NCBI GenBank assembly: GCA_009775355.1
Contig: VSPN01000035.1
Coordinates: 1 to 29,636, forward strand
DNA: 29,636 bases
Direction: 5' to 3'
DNA from: Muribaculaceae bacterium
Lineage (GTDB): Bacteria > Bacteroidota > Bacteroidia > Bacteroidales > Muribaculaceae
Made by a program: the position numbers and the translations under genes
Shown: one piece after another, positions 15,387 through 24,050 of the stretch
How the letters are laid out: each line of letters starts with the position of its first letter
How positions within the stretch are numbered: position 1 is the stretch's first letter
The notes under the pieces: generated by a model
Database searches by the model: none
What the model was told of the DNA's origin: nothing
The model's input: the letters and a program-made list of their open reading frames with translations, nothing else

Positions 15387-15581
15387 ATGGATATCGGACA
15401 GGAAATCAAACTGAGACGTCAGGAATTGCGTCTCACCCAACAGACGCTCGCCGACATGTCGGGAGTGAGTGTGCGCATGATCAAGGCGATCGAGGGTAGT
15501 TACGCAAACCCGTCGATGCGCACAGTCAAGAAACTTCTTGTTCCGCTTGGACTCAGAATAGAAATAGTAGGAAACAACTGA
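15387..15581 (+). CDS. HipB-like helix-turn-helix (XRE) regulator, orphan
   Basis: A 64-residue DNA-binding protein consisting almost entirely of an XRE-type helix-turn-helix: IGQEIKLRRQELRLTQQTLADMSGVS, the recognition-helix region VRMIKAIEGSYANPS, then MRTVKKLLVPLGLRIEIV. The last strand-like segment (LGLRIEIVGNN) is typical of HipB-type antitoxins, which normally precede a hipA kinase toxin gene. Here the stop codon sits on an 11-bp terminator stem, and no hipA-like gene follows. It may be an orphan antitoxin or a stand-alone repressor acting on its own AT-rich promoter. ATG 15387 follows cttgccATG. Confidence 0.88.
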   Translation: MDIGQEIKLRRQELRLTQQTLADMSGVSVRMIKAIEGSYANPSMRTVKKLLVPLGLRIEIVGNN

Positions 15582-15619
15582 TCCCCTGTCGGCTTTTGCC
15601 TGACAGGGGATCTGTCTTT
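15580..15619 (+). terminator. Intrinsic terminator overlapping the HipB-like stop codon
   Basis: A perfect 11-bp stem GATCCCCTGTC (15580-15590) / GACAGGGGATC (15602-15612) has an 11-nt loop and is followed by TGTCTTT. It begins inside the TGA stop of the regulator and faces the convergent end of the next gene. Confidence 0.8.
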
Positions 15620-15638
15620 ACCCTGGTTCGGGTTTGTG

Positions 15639-17120
15639 TCACTTGTTGTAGATGAAAATCGGTTTTGACTCGCGGTTCATCCGGTCGAGTGCAGTGACTG
15701 CGTATGTCGTGCCTTTGTCGGCTGTGATTCTGACTTTCGTGAATGGTGTCATAGCCACTATGGTCTGGGAGTCTTCTATGTCCTGAGATTCTCCCTGAAA
15801 GAATTCATAGACCACATATTTCACGACATCGGTCGGCTCCTCCTCATGCCCCTGACGTGCAGGGGCTTTCCATGTCAGGAAACTCTTGTCGCCGTCGCTT
15901 TCTATCTTCAGATCCTTGATTGTGCGCGGGCTTATGCGGCTGTCACCATATGCCGGGGGTATGGCTATCGTGCTCTGATACTTCATGGCGAGAGAGTCGG
16001 CCGCCCCCTTGTAGTTGCCTGTCACCCAGTATCCGTGCCACCAGACGTTGCCTTTCACATTTGGAAGCCTCCTTGAAAGCCTGACTTTAGTGTCGAGCTC
16101 GTTTTTGTCGCGGTTGCCCGGGTCGGCCACGTCCATGGTGCGTTTTACATCCTGTCCGATGTATATATCGACGCCGTTGGCGTTGTCGTTCCACCACCTG
16201 GCGAGCGAGCGGCTCGGAGCGGCTTTGGTGTCGAGGTTCCAATAGAGCTGGGGTGCGAGATAGTCTATCCAGCCGTTTCTGGCCCACAGAAGCACATCTG
16301 CATAAAGGTCGTCATAGTTCTGGAGTCCTGAGCTGTCGCTGCCTCGGGGATCGCTCTTGCGGTTGCGCCATATCCCGAACGGACTGACGCCGAACCGCAC
16401 CCAGGGCTTCTTCTCCTTGATCGTGCGGTGCATCTGCTCGATCAGAAGGTCCACGTTGTGACGCCGCCAGTCTCCACGGTTTATCCCTTTGCCGAATTTT
16501 GCGTAGCTCTTGTCGTCGGGTATGGCTTTGCCCGGAGCAGGATAGGGATAGAAGTAGTCGTCAATATGTATGCCGTCTACATCGTAGCGGTCAAGTATGT
16601 CGCCGATGATGTCGCATATGAAATCACGGTTCTCCTGATAGGCCGGATCGAACAGTATCTGGCCGTTGTATCGGAAGAACAGTTCAGGATGCTTGTTCGA
16701 CATGTGGTCGGTCGGCAGTGTCTCTTTTGCCGTCGATGTGACGCGATAGGGGTTTAGCCAAGCGTGAAACTCCATGCCGCGCCTGTGTGCCTCTCCGATG
16801 GCATATTCCATAGGGTCCCACATGGGCGATGGCGCTTTGCCACGCTTGCCGGTGAGCCATGCGCTCCACGGCTCAAGGTCTGATTTGTAAAGGGCGTCTG
16901 CTGTCGGGCGGACCTGAAAGATCACTGCGTTGCAGCCCGCGTCCTGAAGCCGGTCGAACTGTTCGCGTATGTATGCCTTGGCCTGTTCGGTGCTCTTGTT
17001 CTGCCACTGGCTCTGGCCTATGACGTGAAGCCATGCGCCGCGGAATTCGCGTTTGGGGTTGGCGGCTGTCGCTGACAGCGCCATGGCTATGCCCAGAATT
17101 AAAGTGATAAGTTTCTTCAT
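15639..17120 (-). CDS. Family 10-like glycosyl hydrolase (GHL10/DUF187), secreted
   Basis: Exported protein with a signal peptide (MKKLITLILGIAMALSATAA) followed by the GHL10 (DUF187) TIM-barrel-like domain, about residues 25-340. Visible conserved parts are REFRGAWLHVIG, AGCNAVIFQVRPTADALY, the HAWLNPYRV segment, and DVDGIHIDDYFYP with a likely acidic catalytic pair, then WIDYLAPQLYWN. The last ~100 residues look like a fibronectin-III-type beta domain (KSFLTWKAP, YVVYEFF, TYAVTALDRMNRESKP). A related E. coli protein, DigH (YddW), cleaves denuded peptidoglycan glycans, so a cell-wall role is plausible but inferred. It is the last gene of the minus-strand run that starts at glyS. Confidence 0.9.
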   Translation of the reverse strand: MKKLITLILGIAMALSATAANPKREFRGAWLHVIGQSQWQNKSTEQAKAYIREQFDRLQDAGCNAVIFQVRPTADALYKSDLEPWSAWLTGKRGKAPSPMWDPMEYAIGEAHRRGMEFHAWLNPYRVTSTAKETLPTDHMSNKHPELFFRYNGQILFDPAYQENRDFICDIIGDILDRYDVDGIHIDDYFYPYPAPGKAIPDDKSYAKFGKGINRGDWRRHNVDLLIEQMHRTIKEKKPWVRFGVSPFGIWRNRKSDPRGSDSSGLQNYDDLYADVLLWARNGWIDYLAPQLYWNLDTKAAPSRSLARWWNDNANGVDIYIGQDVKRTMDVADPGNRDKNELDTKVRLSRRLPNVKGNVWWHGYWVTGNYKGAADSLAMKYQSTIAIPPAYGDSRISPRTIKDLKIESDGDKSFLTWKAPARQGHEEEPTDVVKYVVYEFFQGESQDIEDSQTIVAMTPFTKVRITADKGTTYAVTALDRMNRESKPIFIYNK

Positions 17121-17154
17121 TCGTAAAACGATTCATAAATGGAAAGTGCCGGCT

Positions 17155-17970
17155 TCAGTGTGTCGTCATGATATCGGTGTTGCCGGGAGTGTCGAGAATG
17201 CGGTCAAGTTCTCCATGCACTCCGACGCCGAAAAGAGCGAAATCCATAAGCGCGGGGTCTTTGGGGCAAATCTCTCTCATTCTTGCGGTCAGTTCTTCGA
17301 CGCTCTTGCGGTCGTTGGCCTTGCGGCTCAGCAGCCCGAGTGCTCTTGCGGTATTACCGGCATGCACGTCAAGCGGGATGAAAAGTCTGCTTTTCGGTAT
17401 GCTTTTCCACACGCCGATGTCCACGATTCCGTCATCTCTAACAAGCCAGCGCATCGCCATGTTCACTCTTTTCAACGCTGTGGTGCGCATATTTGTCGGC
17501 AGACAGCGCGGACAGCCCTTCCCCCCGTTGGCATCGGCCGATATGCGCAGCATGCTTTCGGCAAGTCTCCATGCCGGATACGGGTCCTGTCCCGCCCCTG
17601 ACGATGCAGAGAAGGCGTCGAGTGATTCGTGGCGGCGATATATTTCACGAAGTCCGCGCAGATACCATTGCAGGTCGCGTCCGAAAAAAGTGCGGTGTAT
17701 GTTGAGTGCCGGATCAAGGGTTTCGTAGCCCTTCTCCATCATGTAGCAGTATGGCTGGCGCTCCATGATGTCGAGCATACGGCGTGCGTCGCGCAGGATC
17801 ATGGCGCGGCGTCCCCACGAAATCGCAGCCACGGTCAGGGCGGTTATCTCTATGTCCTGAAGAGTGTCAAAAAGGCGAGGAAACTGCACTGGGTCCTCGC
17901 CGATGAATTCAGGACGGTTTATTCGCGCTGCCTCATTCCGAAGCAGATCCGCTATGTATTGTCCTGTCAT
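17155..17970 (-). CDS. TIGR02757 family protein (DUF2400)
   Basis: A 271-residue cytosolic protein of the TIGR02757/DUF2400 family, common in Bacteroidota and of unknown biochemical function. Matching stretches include a leading DPVQFPRLFDTLQDIEITAL, AAISWGRRAMILRDARRML, a central FFGRDLQWYLRGL and KRVNMAMRWLVRDDGIVDIGVW, then FIPLDVHAGNTARALGLL and the C-terminal DFALFGVGVHGE. That ending resembles the iron-sulfur/HhH-type layout of DNA glycosylase relatives, but the usual cysteine cluster is not seen. Its ATG overlaps the stop codon of the upstream small lipoprotein (TAATG), which indicates translational coupling. Confidence 0.9.
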   Translation of the reverse strand: MTGQYIADLLRNEAARINRPEFIGEDPVQFPRLFDTLQDIEITALTVAAISWGRRAMILRDARRMLDIMERQPYCYMMEKGYETLDPALNIHRTFFGRDLQWYLRGLREIYRRHESLDAFSASSGAGQDPYPAWRLAESMLRISADANGGKGCPRCLPTNMRTTALKRVNMAMRWLVRDDGIVDIGVWKSIPKSRLFIPLDVHAGNTARALGLLSRKANDRKSVEELTARMREICPKDPALMDFALFGVGVHGELDRILDTPGNTDIMTTH

Positions 17971-18338
17971 TATTGTTTTTCTTTCATTTCTTTCAGTGCA
18001 GACGGCCTCATGTGTTCAAGTTCGGCGGCCACCTCGGGCCTCACAGTGCGCACTGTCGAGATGAAAGCCGAGTCGAACGCGGCGAGACTCTGCGGAAGAG
18101 TGTCATATTTCGACCGCCGTGATCCGGCTTCCACAAGCTGGTGCTGGAGTTCGAGGCTGTCTTTGTAGTTGCGGTTGACGAATGCTCTCGCGGCCTCGCG
18201 GCCGTCGAGATGCGCGGCTTCGATCTGCGCCGCCTCCTCGCGGACCTCCGCCTGCTCCCCTTTGGTGGAGCAGGCGCAGAGTCCGGTGAGTAGCGATGCT
18301 GACAGTATTGCAGCAGCAAATATGTCGGTTCTTGTCAT
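17970..18338 (-). CDS. Small hypothetical lipoprotein
   Basis: A 122-residue protein with a lipoprotein signal (MTRTDIFAAAILSASLLTGLCAC, lipobox ending LCAC). The mature part is helical and charged (EQAEVREEAAQIEAAHLDGREAAR). I do not recognise a family. It lies 24 bp after the S9 peptidase stop and its TAA overlaps the next ATG by one base, so it is firmly embedded in the run. A role in envelope maintenance is possible but not supported by a motif. Confidence 0.75.
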   Translation of the reverse strand: MTRTDIFAAAILSASLLTGLCACSTKGEQAEVREEAAQIEAAHLDGREAARAFVNRNYKDSLELQHQLVEAGSRRSKYDTLPQSLAAFDSAFISTVRTVRPEVAAELEHMRPSALKEMKEKQ

Positions 18339-18362
18339 TGTATGTAAAGGGTATGTTGCTGA

Positions 18363-20900
18363 TCACTTGCCGTAGAGGCTCTCCCACCAGCGGGGATCAT
18401 CCTGCAGGTAGCGGGCGAACCAGGCCATAATGGTGTTCTGCCATGCGAGTTTGTTGTCAAAGCCTGAGATCACGTGGTTTTCGTCCTGCACGGTGATGAA
18501 TTCCACGTCGCGACCCAGTATCTTGAGCGCGTTGAAGAGCTGGATGCTCTCGCCGATCGGCACGTTTGTGTCGACCGTGCCGTGAAGCAGAAGCAGGGGA
18601 GTGTGGATCTTGTCGGCGTTGAACAGCGAGCCCTGGCGGGTGTAGAGTTCCGGATCGGTCCAGGGGTAGCTCTTGGCGGCGGCCACACTATTGTAGGAGT
18701 ATCCCCAGTATCCCTCTCCCCAGTATGATGTGACGTTCGAGATCCCGGCGTGCGAGACGGCAGCCGCGAAGATGTCGGTCAGCGTCTGGAGATACTGGGT
18801 CATGAAGCCGCCGTAGCTGGCTCCGATGCATCCGATCTTCTTGTCGTTGACAAACGGATGGGCGGCACAGAATTTTTTAGTGCCCTCGATTATCTCGTCG
18901 GCTGTGCGTTTGCCCCATGCGTTGACATGGCGTGCGGAATATTCCTGGCCGTATCCGGTCGTGCCGCTCGGGTTGAGCACGTAGACCACATAGTCGCGCG
19001 AGGCGAACACCTGGGGTGAATAGAGATGGTAGAACGACGCGTTAGAGGGAGAGGTGCCTCCGTAGTAATACACGATCAGAGGATACTTCTTCGCCGGGTC
19101 GAAGTCGGGGGGAAGACACATCCAGCCGTCGACCACCGTGCCGTCGGAGGCAGTGAACTTCCACGGCTCCATTTCGCCGAAAGTCACATCTTTTGTTGTC
19201 TCGGCCAAGGGATCGGCCACGAGGCGCGAGCGTCCGTTCTTCAGATTGAGCAGATATGCGGCACCGTCTCTTGTGAACGAGCCTCCGTAGTAGGCGAGCC
19301 ATGTGGCTTCCTTGTCGCCGATGCTGAACGAGCGCACGGTCTGCACCTCGGTGTCGAGTGCGTTGATCGATCCGCTTTTCGGATCAAGGCGGTAGAGGCG
19401 CTTCAGGAATCCGTCTTCAGCCGTGAAGTAGATTTTGCCGTCGGCGGGATTCCATGTGGCGTCGGCCATGAGTGCGGGGTCGAAGTCGCGTGTCATGGCG
19501 CGTGTCTTGCCGTCAGCAATGTCGAGTATGTATCCTTGCCCGTCGAAGTCGTTGCCGATCTCATGGGGAGCGTAGTTGGCGCCTATGCCGCCGAAGGCCG
19601 ACGGTCCGGCCACGATGAAGAGTTCGCGCCCGTCGGGAGAGTAGGTGGCGCATGTCAGGGTTGACTCGAGTTTTCTGACCACTGTGTCGCACTTCATGGT
19701 GTTGAGGTCCATCTGCACCAGAGTAGTGTTGTAGAAAGGATAGCGGTCGGGTGTCTGCTGTGTCACGCCATAGAGCATCTTGCTGCCGTCGGGGGTGAAG
19801 CTGTAGATGCCGGTGGTCTGTCCGCCGTAGGTGAGGGGTACGGAGACGTGGCTCTGCAGATCGTAACGCATTATATAGCTGCGGTCGCGGTCGCCGGGTA
19901 TGCGGTCGTCGGGATCGCGGTAACGGTGCATCGGCCCGCTCTCTTTGTCAGCTTTAACGTTCTTGTAGTAGAACATGTAGCGGCAGTCGGGCGAGAAAGT
20001 CACGTCGGCGTCGGGAATGCCTTTGGCCATGAGAGTGGTCTTCATCGACGGAACGTCTGTGCGGTATACGTCATGCACACCGGCCCTGGCCGAAGTGAAG
20101 TAGTAGGCGTTCCGGCCCGGAAGCCAGCGCGCGCGGCTGTTGATGTCCTCGCTGATCACGCGGCCCGACGCGGTTTCCGACAGAGTGGCGCGCCACACGG
20201 TCTCTTTGGCCGATATCACCTCGCGCGATGTGGTGATCAGATATTTGCCGTCGTCGGAGAGTGAGACGCCCGACACGCGTTCTCCTGTCATGGTGGTCAG
20301 CGGAGACACACGGCGGCCGAGTGCGGGCGACGCGCTTACCTCTATGTCTTTGTAGTCGTCGTCGGGTGTGAACTCAAGGCTGAATGAGGGGGTGCTTTCT
20401 CCGGGCATGCCGAGAAGGTCGACGGTTATGTCGTAGTCTGCCTCTGGCGCGAGTTCAAGCGGGGTCTCGGACTCTTTGGGAAGAGAATCCGCCGTGTTTT
20501 TAGTGATTTTTGTCTCGCCGTTGATTTTTACTGCCGCGCGCGACGTGGATCTGAGCACAAGCTTCCCTTTTGTGAAGCGTGGAGCACGCAGGCGGGTGGT
20601 GAACGAATGGAGCGCCGGACGGTCTTCGTCGTCGAATCCGTCAATCATGATCTGTCCTGTCGTGTCAGCCAGCACCGTTGTCCAGCCGGCCGCGTCGTTG
20701 CCGGGGAGTTCACCTCGCGATGCAAGAAGGTCTTCGGTCTTGAATGGATTTTCCTTCATTATTGAGTCGGGAGTGGCCGGAACATATAGACGTTCCGGTC
20801 TCGCACTTTTATATTCTTTGAAGGTGTAGGCCGATGCCATGAGTGCTGTGGCGGCGGCCGCTCCTCCGATGGCGAGGAGCATGGCGGATGTTCTTTTCAT
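18363..20900 (-). CDS. S9 family peptidase (prolyl oligopeptidase/DPP-IV type)
   Basis: Serine peptidase with an N-terminal uncleaved or signal-like segment (AMLLAIGGAAAATALMASAY) directing it to the periplasm. A beta-propeller region of about residues 150-590 has TolB/WD-like repeats such as PDCRYMFYY, TPDGSKMLYG and SPDGRELFIV. The C-terminal alpha/beta hydrolase domain carries the triad: nucleophile Ser in GASYGGF (~695), Asp in HGTVDTNVP (~776) and His in DENHVISGF (~809). An oxyanion-type VYYYGGTSP motif precedes it. The 845 aa length fits dipeptidyl-peptidase-like enzymes of gut Bacteroidota; substrate preference cannot be read. It starts 57 bp after the FKBP gene stop. Confidence 0.95.
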   Translation of the reverse strand: MKRTSAMLLAIGGAAAATALMASAYTFKEYKSARPERLYVPATPDSIMKENPFKTEDLLASRGELPGNDAAGWTTVLADTTGQIMIDGFDDEDRPALHSFTTRLRAPRFTKGKLVLRSTSRAAVKINGETKITKNTADSLPKESETPLELAPEADYDITVDLLGMPGESTPSFSLEFTPDDDYKDIEVSASPALGRRVSPLTTMTGERVSGVSLSDDGKYLITTSREVISAKETVWRATLSETASGRVISEDINSRARWLPGRNAYYFTSARAGVHDVYRTDVPSMKTTLMAKGIPDADVTFSPDCRYMFYYKNVKADKESGPMHRYRDPDDRIPGDRDRSYIMRYDLQSHVSVPLTYGGQTTGIYSFTPDGSKMLYGVTQQTPDRYPFYNTTLVQMDLNTMKCDTVVRKLESTLTCATYSPDGRELFIVAGPSAFGGIGANYAPHEIGNDFDGQGYILDIADGKTRAMTRDFDPALMADATWNPADGKIYFTAEDGFLKRLYRLDPKSGSINALDTEVQTVRSFSIGDKEATWLAYYGGSFTRDGAAYLLNLKNGRSRLVADPLAETTKDVTFGEMEPWKFTASDGTVVDGWMCLPPDFDPAKKYPLIVYYYGGTSPSNASFYHLYSPQVFASRDYVVYVLNPSGTTGYGQEYSARHVNAWGKRTADEIIEGTKKFCAAHPFVNDKKIGCIGASYGGFMTQYLQTLTDIFAAAVSHAGISNVTSYWGEGYWGYSYNSVAAAKSYPWTDPELYTRQGSLFNADKIHTPLLLLHGTVDTNVPIGESIQLFNALKILGRDVEFITVQDENHVISGFDNKLAWQNTIMAWFARYLQDDPRWWESLYGK

Positions 20901-20957
20901 GATCTGGGGTTATGTTACATGATCTAAGGTGTGTCGTGGTCCTGACGGCTGCGTGTG

Positions 20958-21488
20958 TCAGCTCGCCGGTTTCTCGAATGCCTTGATGCCCTTGATCTTC
21001 ACGCGGTAGATCAGGTTGGAATAGGGCTTGATCGACGCTGTCTGTCCCGAACCGTAGCCTGAGGGGTAGGGGATTATCAGAGTGGCTGAGTCGCCGACAT
21101 GCATTGTGGTGAGGGCTATCCAGAATCCTGCGACAGTCTGGTTGGGCTGCGTGACGTAGAGACTGTCGCCTGTGGTGGCCGAGTATGAGTCCTGTATCTT
21201 GGTGCCCTCGATATCCTCAAGCTCATATTTCAGCTCCACGGTGGAATTCGACATCGGCACAAGGTTGTCGGCAGTGAGGGAGCGGTCATTGTGCCACTTT
21301 ATGTAAACCGAGTTCTGCGGAGCCCAGTCCGGAACGACCAGTTCGTACTCCTTGGTGTCTATGGCGGCGAGATAGGCATTGTTCTGTTCGCGCCACTCCT
21401 CATATGTCTCTGCCTCTCCCTTGAGGCAGGAAGAGAGCGGCAGCAGCGCCATGATCGCTGCTGCTGCCGTTATGATTGTTTTTTTCAT
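20958..21488 (-). CDS. FKBP-type peptidyl-prolyl isomerase lipoprotein
   Basis: The start is ATG 21488, because it begins a lipoprotein signal with lipobox LPLSSC (Cys21). The frame continues upstream to 21629 as arginine-rich sequence without signal character. The C-terminal domain (about 80-175) is FKBP-like: DSYSATTGDSLYVTQP, the VAGFWIALTTMHVGDSATLIIP strand-helix and PSGYGSGQ loop, ending SNLIYRVKIKGI. The conserved active-site Trp position appears shifted or replaced (GFWIALTTM against the usual V-I-x-G-W-E), so isomerase activity is plausible but not certain. The role would be folding of exported proteins at the envelope. It is 76 bp after the LemA-like gene. Confidence 0.88.
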   Translation of the reverse strand: MKKTIITAAAAIMALLPLSSCLKGEAETYEEWREQNNAYLAAIDTKEYELVVPDWAPQNSVYIKWHNDRSLTADNLVPMSNSTVELKYELEDIEGTKIQDSYSATTGDSLYVTQPNQTVAGFWIALTTMHVGDSATLIIPYPSGYGSGQTASIKPYSNLIYRVKIKGIKAFEKPAS

Positions 21489-21564
21489 TTCACAGTCGGG
21501 TTGAGATTCGGACCGTTGCCCGGTTTTGTTGTAATATGGTATCCGCCTTCTGACGGATTCAGCT

Positions 21565-22152
21565 TCAGAACGACACCTCCGGTGCTTTCTCCGAACCGGC
21601 TTCGGCCTTGAACTGCGGTTTCTCGTCAAATCCGAACCAGCCGGCGTAGATGGTGGTCGGGAATTTCTTGATCGCCGTGTTGTACTCGCGCACGCTTTCT
21701 GTGTAACGCTTGCGTTCGGTGGCGATGCGGTTCTCGGTTCCTTCGAGCTGTGACTGGAGATTCATGAAGTTCTCGTTGGCCTTGAGGTCTGGATACGCCT
21801 CAGTCACCGCGAGCAGTGATTTGAGCGCGCCGCTCAGCTCGTTCTGCGCCTGCTGGTAGCGGGCGAGGTTCTCTTCGTTGAGATCCTTTGCGTCGATCGT
21901 CACCGATGTGGCCTTGGCGCGCGCCTCGACAACTTTTGTAAGGGTCTGCTCCTCATGTGTGGAATATCCCTTTACGGTGTTGACGAGGTTGGGGATCAGA
22001 TCGGCGCGGCGCTGATACTGGTTCTCGACCTGTGCCCACGCCTCTTCGACTCCCTGTTGCTTCTCGACAAGGCTGTTGTAGTTGCACGACGACAGACCGG
22101 TGGCGGCCGCCACTATCCCTCCTGTCATCATGATTTTTCTGAATATGCTCAT
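21565..22152 (-). CDS. LemA family lipoprotein
   Basis: A 195-residue LemA family protein with lipobox TGLSSC near residue 23. The family core is present: YNSLVEKQQGVEEAWAQVENQYQRRADLIPNLVNTVKGY, followed by long helices VVEARAKATSV and ENFMNLQSQLEGTENRIATERKRYTESVREYN. The tail TTIYAGWFGFDEKPQF is also typical. LemA proteins are helical envelope proteins of unclear function, often next to TPM-domain genes, which are not seen here. It follows glyS by 58 bp in the same direction. Confidence 0.95.
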   Translation of the reverse strand: MSIFRKIMMTGGIVAAATGLSSCNYNSLVEKQQGVEEAWAQVENQYQRRADLIPNLVNTVKGYSTHEEQTLTKVVEARAKATSVTIDAKDLNEENLARYQQAQNELSGALKSLLAVTEAYPDLKANENFMNLQSQLEGTENRIATERKRYTESVREYNTAIKKFPTTIYAGWFGFDEKPQFKAEAGSEKAPEVSF

Positions 22153-22210
22153 TTCTATTGATTTTCTGTGGTGTTACAACAAATTTTTACTCTCATGACA
22201 TTTCTTGCTG

Positions 22211-23755
22211 TTATAACAATTTGCGCAGCAGACTGTTGAGGCTGACCTCGTCGCCGAGTATCTTCTCGAGCTCGTCGACGCTCATGCGGCGCTGTTCCAT
22301 CGAGTCGCGCTCGCGCAGTGTCACTGTGTTGTCTTCGAGTGTCTGGTGGTCGACGGTGATGCAGTAGGGGGTTCCGATGGCGTCCTGACGGCGGTAACGC
22401 TTGCCGATCGAGTCTTTCTCGTCATACTGGCATGTGAAGTCGAAACGCAGACGGTGCTGGATCTCGCGTGCTTTCTCGGGGAGACCGTCTTTCTTGACAA
22501 GCGGCAGAACTGCGCATTTCACCGGAGCGATCGGCGCGGGGAAGTGGAGCACGACGCGGCTGTCGCCGTTGCCGAGATCCTGGGCCTCGTAGCAGGAGCA
22601 GAGCACCGTAAGGAACATGCGGTCTACCCCGATCGAGGTCTCGATGACGTATGGCACGTAGCTTTCGTTAAGCTCGGGGTCGAAATACTGTATCTTCTTG
22701 CCCGAGAACTTCTCGTGCTGCGAGAGGTCGAAGTTGGTGCGAGAGTGTATGCCCTCCACTTCCTTGAAGCCGAACGGCATCTGGAACTCAATGTCGGTGG
22801 CGGCGTTGGCGTAGTGGGCCAGTTTCTCGTGGTCGTGGTAGCGATATTTCTCATCGCCGAGTCCGAGTGCCTTGTGCCATCTCAGGCGAGTCTGGCGCCA
22901 GTGGTCGAACCATTTGAGCTCCTCGCCCGGACGCACGAAGAACTGCATCTCCATCTGCTCGAACTCGCGCATGCGGAAGATGAACTGGCGTGCCACGATC
23001 TCGTTGCGGAACGCCTTGCCGATCTGGGCGATACCGAACGGTATGCGCATGCGGCCGGTCTTCTGCACGTTGAGATAGTTCACGAAGATGCCCTGTGCCG
23101 TCTCCGGACGCAGGTAGACATCCATCGCGCCGTCGGCGGTGGATCCCATCTCGGTCTTGAACATCAGGTTGAACTGGCGCACATCTGTCCAGTTGCGCGT
23201 GCCGCTTATCGGATCGACTATCTCGTAGTCGAGTATGATCTGCTTGAGTTCGTTGAGGTCGTTGGCGTTCATCGCATCGGAGAAGCGGGTGTGAAGCTCC
23301 TCGCGTTTGCGGGCGTGCTCAAGCACGCGGGGATTGGTCTGGCGGAACATCGCCTCGTCGAAGCTCTCGCCGAAACGCTTGGCGGCCTTCGCCACCTCCT
23401 TGTTGATCTTCTCGTCGAATTTCGCGATCTCGTCTTCGATCAGTACGTCGGCGCGGTAGCGCTTCTTCGAGTCCTTGTTGTCGATCAGGGGGTCGTTGAA
23501 CGCATCGACATGGCCTGAGGCTTTCCAGATCGTCGGGTGCATGAAGATGGCGGAGTCGATGCCGACGATGTTGTCGTTGAGCATGGTCATAGCCTCCCAC
23601 CAGTAGCGTTTGATGTTGTTTTTAAGCTCCACGCCGTTCTGGCCGTAGTCATACACGGCGGAGAGACCGTCGTAGATCTCGCTTGATTGGAACACAAACC
23701 CATATTCTTTAGCATGGGCGATTATTGTCTTGAAAACGTCTTCCTGTTTTGCCAT
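22211..23755 (-). CDS. glyS: Glycine--tRNA ligase (alpha2 type)
   Basis: Class II aminoacyl-tRNA synthetase of the homodimeric (eukaryote/archaea-like) type, 514 aa, charging tRNA-Gly. Visible motifs: SEIYDGLSAVYDYGQNGVELKNN near the N-terminus, GTRNWTDVRQFNLMF, PETAQGIFVNYLNV, motif 2 region FRNEIVARQFIFRMREFEQME, motif 3 ETSIGVDRMFLTVL, then the anticodon-binding domain PVKCAVLPLVKKDGLPEKA. The ending ERDSMEQRRMSVDELEKILG is normal. It heads the seven-gene minus-strand run and has its own upstream -7 box. Confidence 0.97.
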   Translation of the reverse strand: MAKQEDVFKTIIAHAKEYGFVFQSSEIYDGLSAVYDYGQNGVELKNNIKRYWWEAMTMLNDNIVGIDSAIFMHPTIWKASGHVDAFNDPLIDNKDSKKRYRADVLIEDEIAKFDEKINKEVAKAAKRFGESFDEAMFRQTNPRVLEHARKREELHTRFSDAMNANDLNELKQIILDYEIVDPISGTRNWTDVRQFNLMFKTEMGSTADGAMDVYLRPETAQGIFVNYLNVQKTGRMRIPFGIAQIGKAFRNEIVARQFIFRMREFEQMEMQFFVRPGEELKWFDHWRQTRLRWHKALGLGDEKYRYHDHEKLAHYANAATDIEFQMPFGFKEVEGIHSRTNFDLSQHEKFSGKKIQYFDPELNESYVPYVIETSIGVDRMFLTVLCSCYEAQDLGNGDSRVVLHFPAPIAPVKCAVLPLVKKDGLPEKAREIQHRLRFDFTCQYDEKDSIGKRYRRQDAIGTPYCITVDHQTLEDNTVTLRERDSMEQRRMSVDELEKILGDEVSLNSLLRKLL

Positions 23756-23826
23756 CTTGTCTGGACTTTATCTTGTTCTGTATTCGTTCTGTGAGTAGCA
23801 ACGGCCCATATGCCGCTGTCAATCTG

Positions 23827-23834
23827 CAAATTTA
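23827..23834 (-). promoter_or_regulatory. Probable -7 box of the glyS promoter
   Basis: CAAATTTA on the plus strand is TAAATTTG on the minus strand, a perfect TAnnTTTG, ~72 nt before the glyS ATG. The -33 element is weak. A TAAATTTTG stretch (23856-23864) on the plus strand may serve the divergent gene. Confidence 0.5.
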
Positions 23835-23967
23835 GCAAAAATCTCCGAATAATCCTAAATTTTGCCGATGATTGCCTCTTTGTCTCTGCTGTATGCAGTT
23901 TTTTTGCTTCTGCTACCCATCTATGTGAGGAATCCGGTCTCTCTGTTTGTTCTTATTATAAAAACGG

Positions 23968-24014
23968 AGACCGAATGCCGAACCGGTTTCATGCCGAACC
24001 GGCTTCGGTCTTTT
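23968..24014 (+). promoter_or_regulatory. Terminator-like hairpin in the leader of the 24051 gene, with a 16-bp tandem repeat in its loop
   Basis: AGACCGAA (23968-23975) pairs with TTCGGTCT (24004-24011) and continues with GCC/GGC around a 1-nt bulge, followed by TTTT. It lies 36 bp before ATG 24051. The stem encloses a 16-bp tandem duplication (23975-23990 and 23991-24006, one mismatch, unit ATGCCGAACCGGTTTC). No plus-strand gene precedes it, so it would act within the leader of the following gene rather than terminate an upstream one. Confidence 0.5.
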
Positions 24015-24050
24015 CCGATTGTTGTAACTGTTCTTAATTCTAAATATGCT

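Noticed and set aside
21489..21629. Arginine-rich N-terminal extension of the FKBP lipoprotein
   Set aside because: It overlaps the end of the upstream LemA-like gene and hides the lipoprotein signal that starts at 21488.
22346..23518. A 390-codon plus-strand frame opposite glyS
   Set aside because: Antisense to glyS; composition (His/Leu/Val-rich) is typical of a reverse-frame shadow.
23862..24050. In-frame hydrophobic extension upstream of the secreted-protein gene
   Set aside because: It would begin almost at the predicted transcript start, crosses the leader hairpin, and places a second signal-like segment before the real signal peptide.
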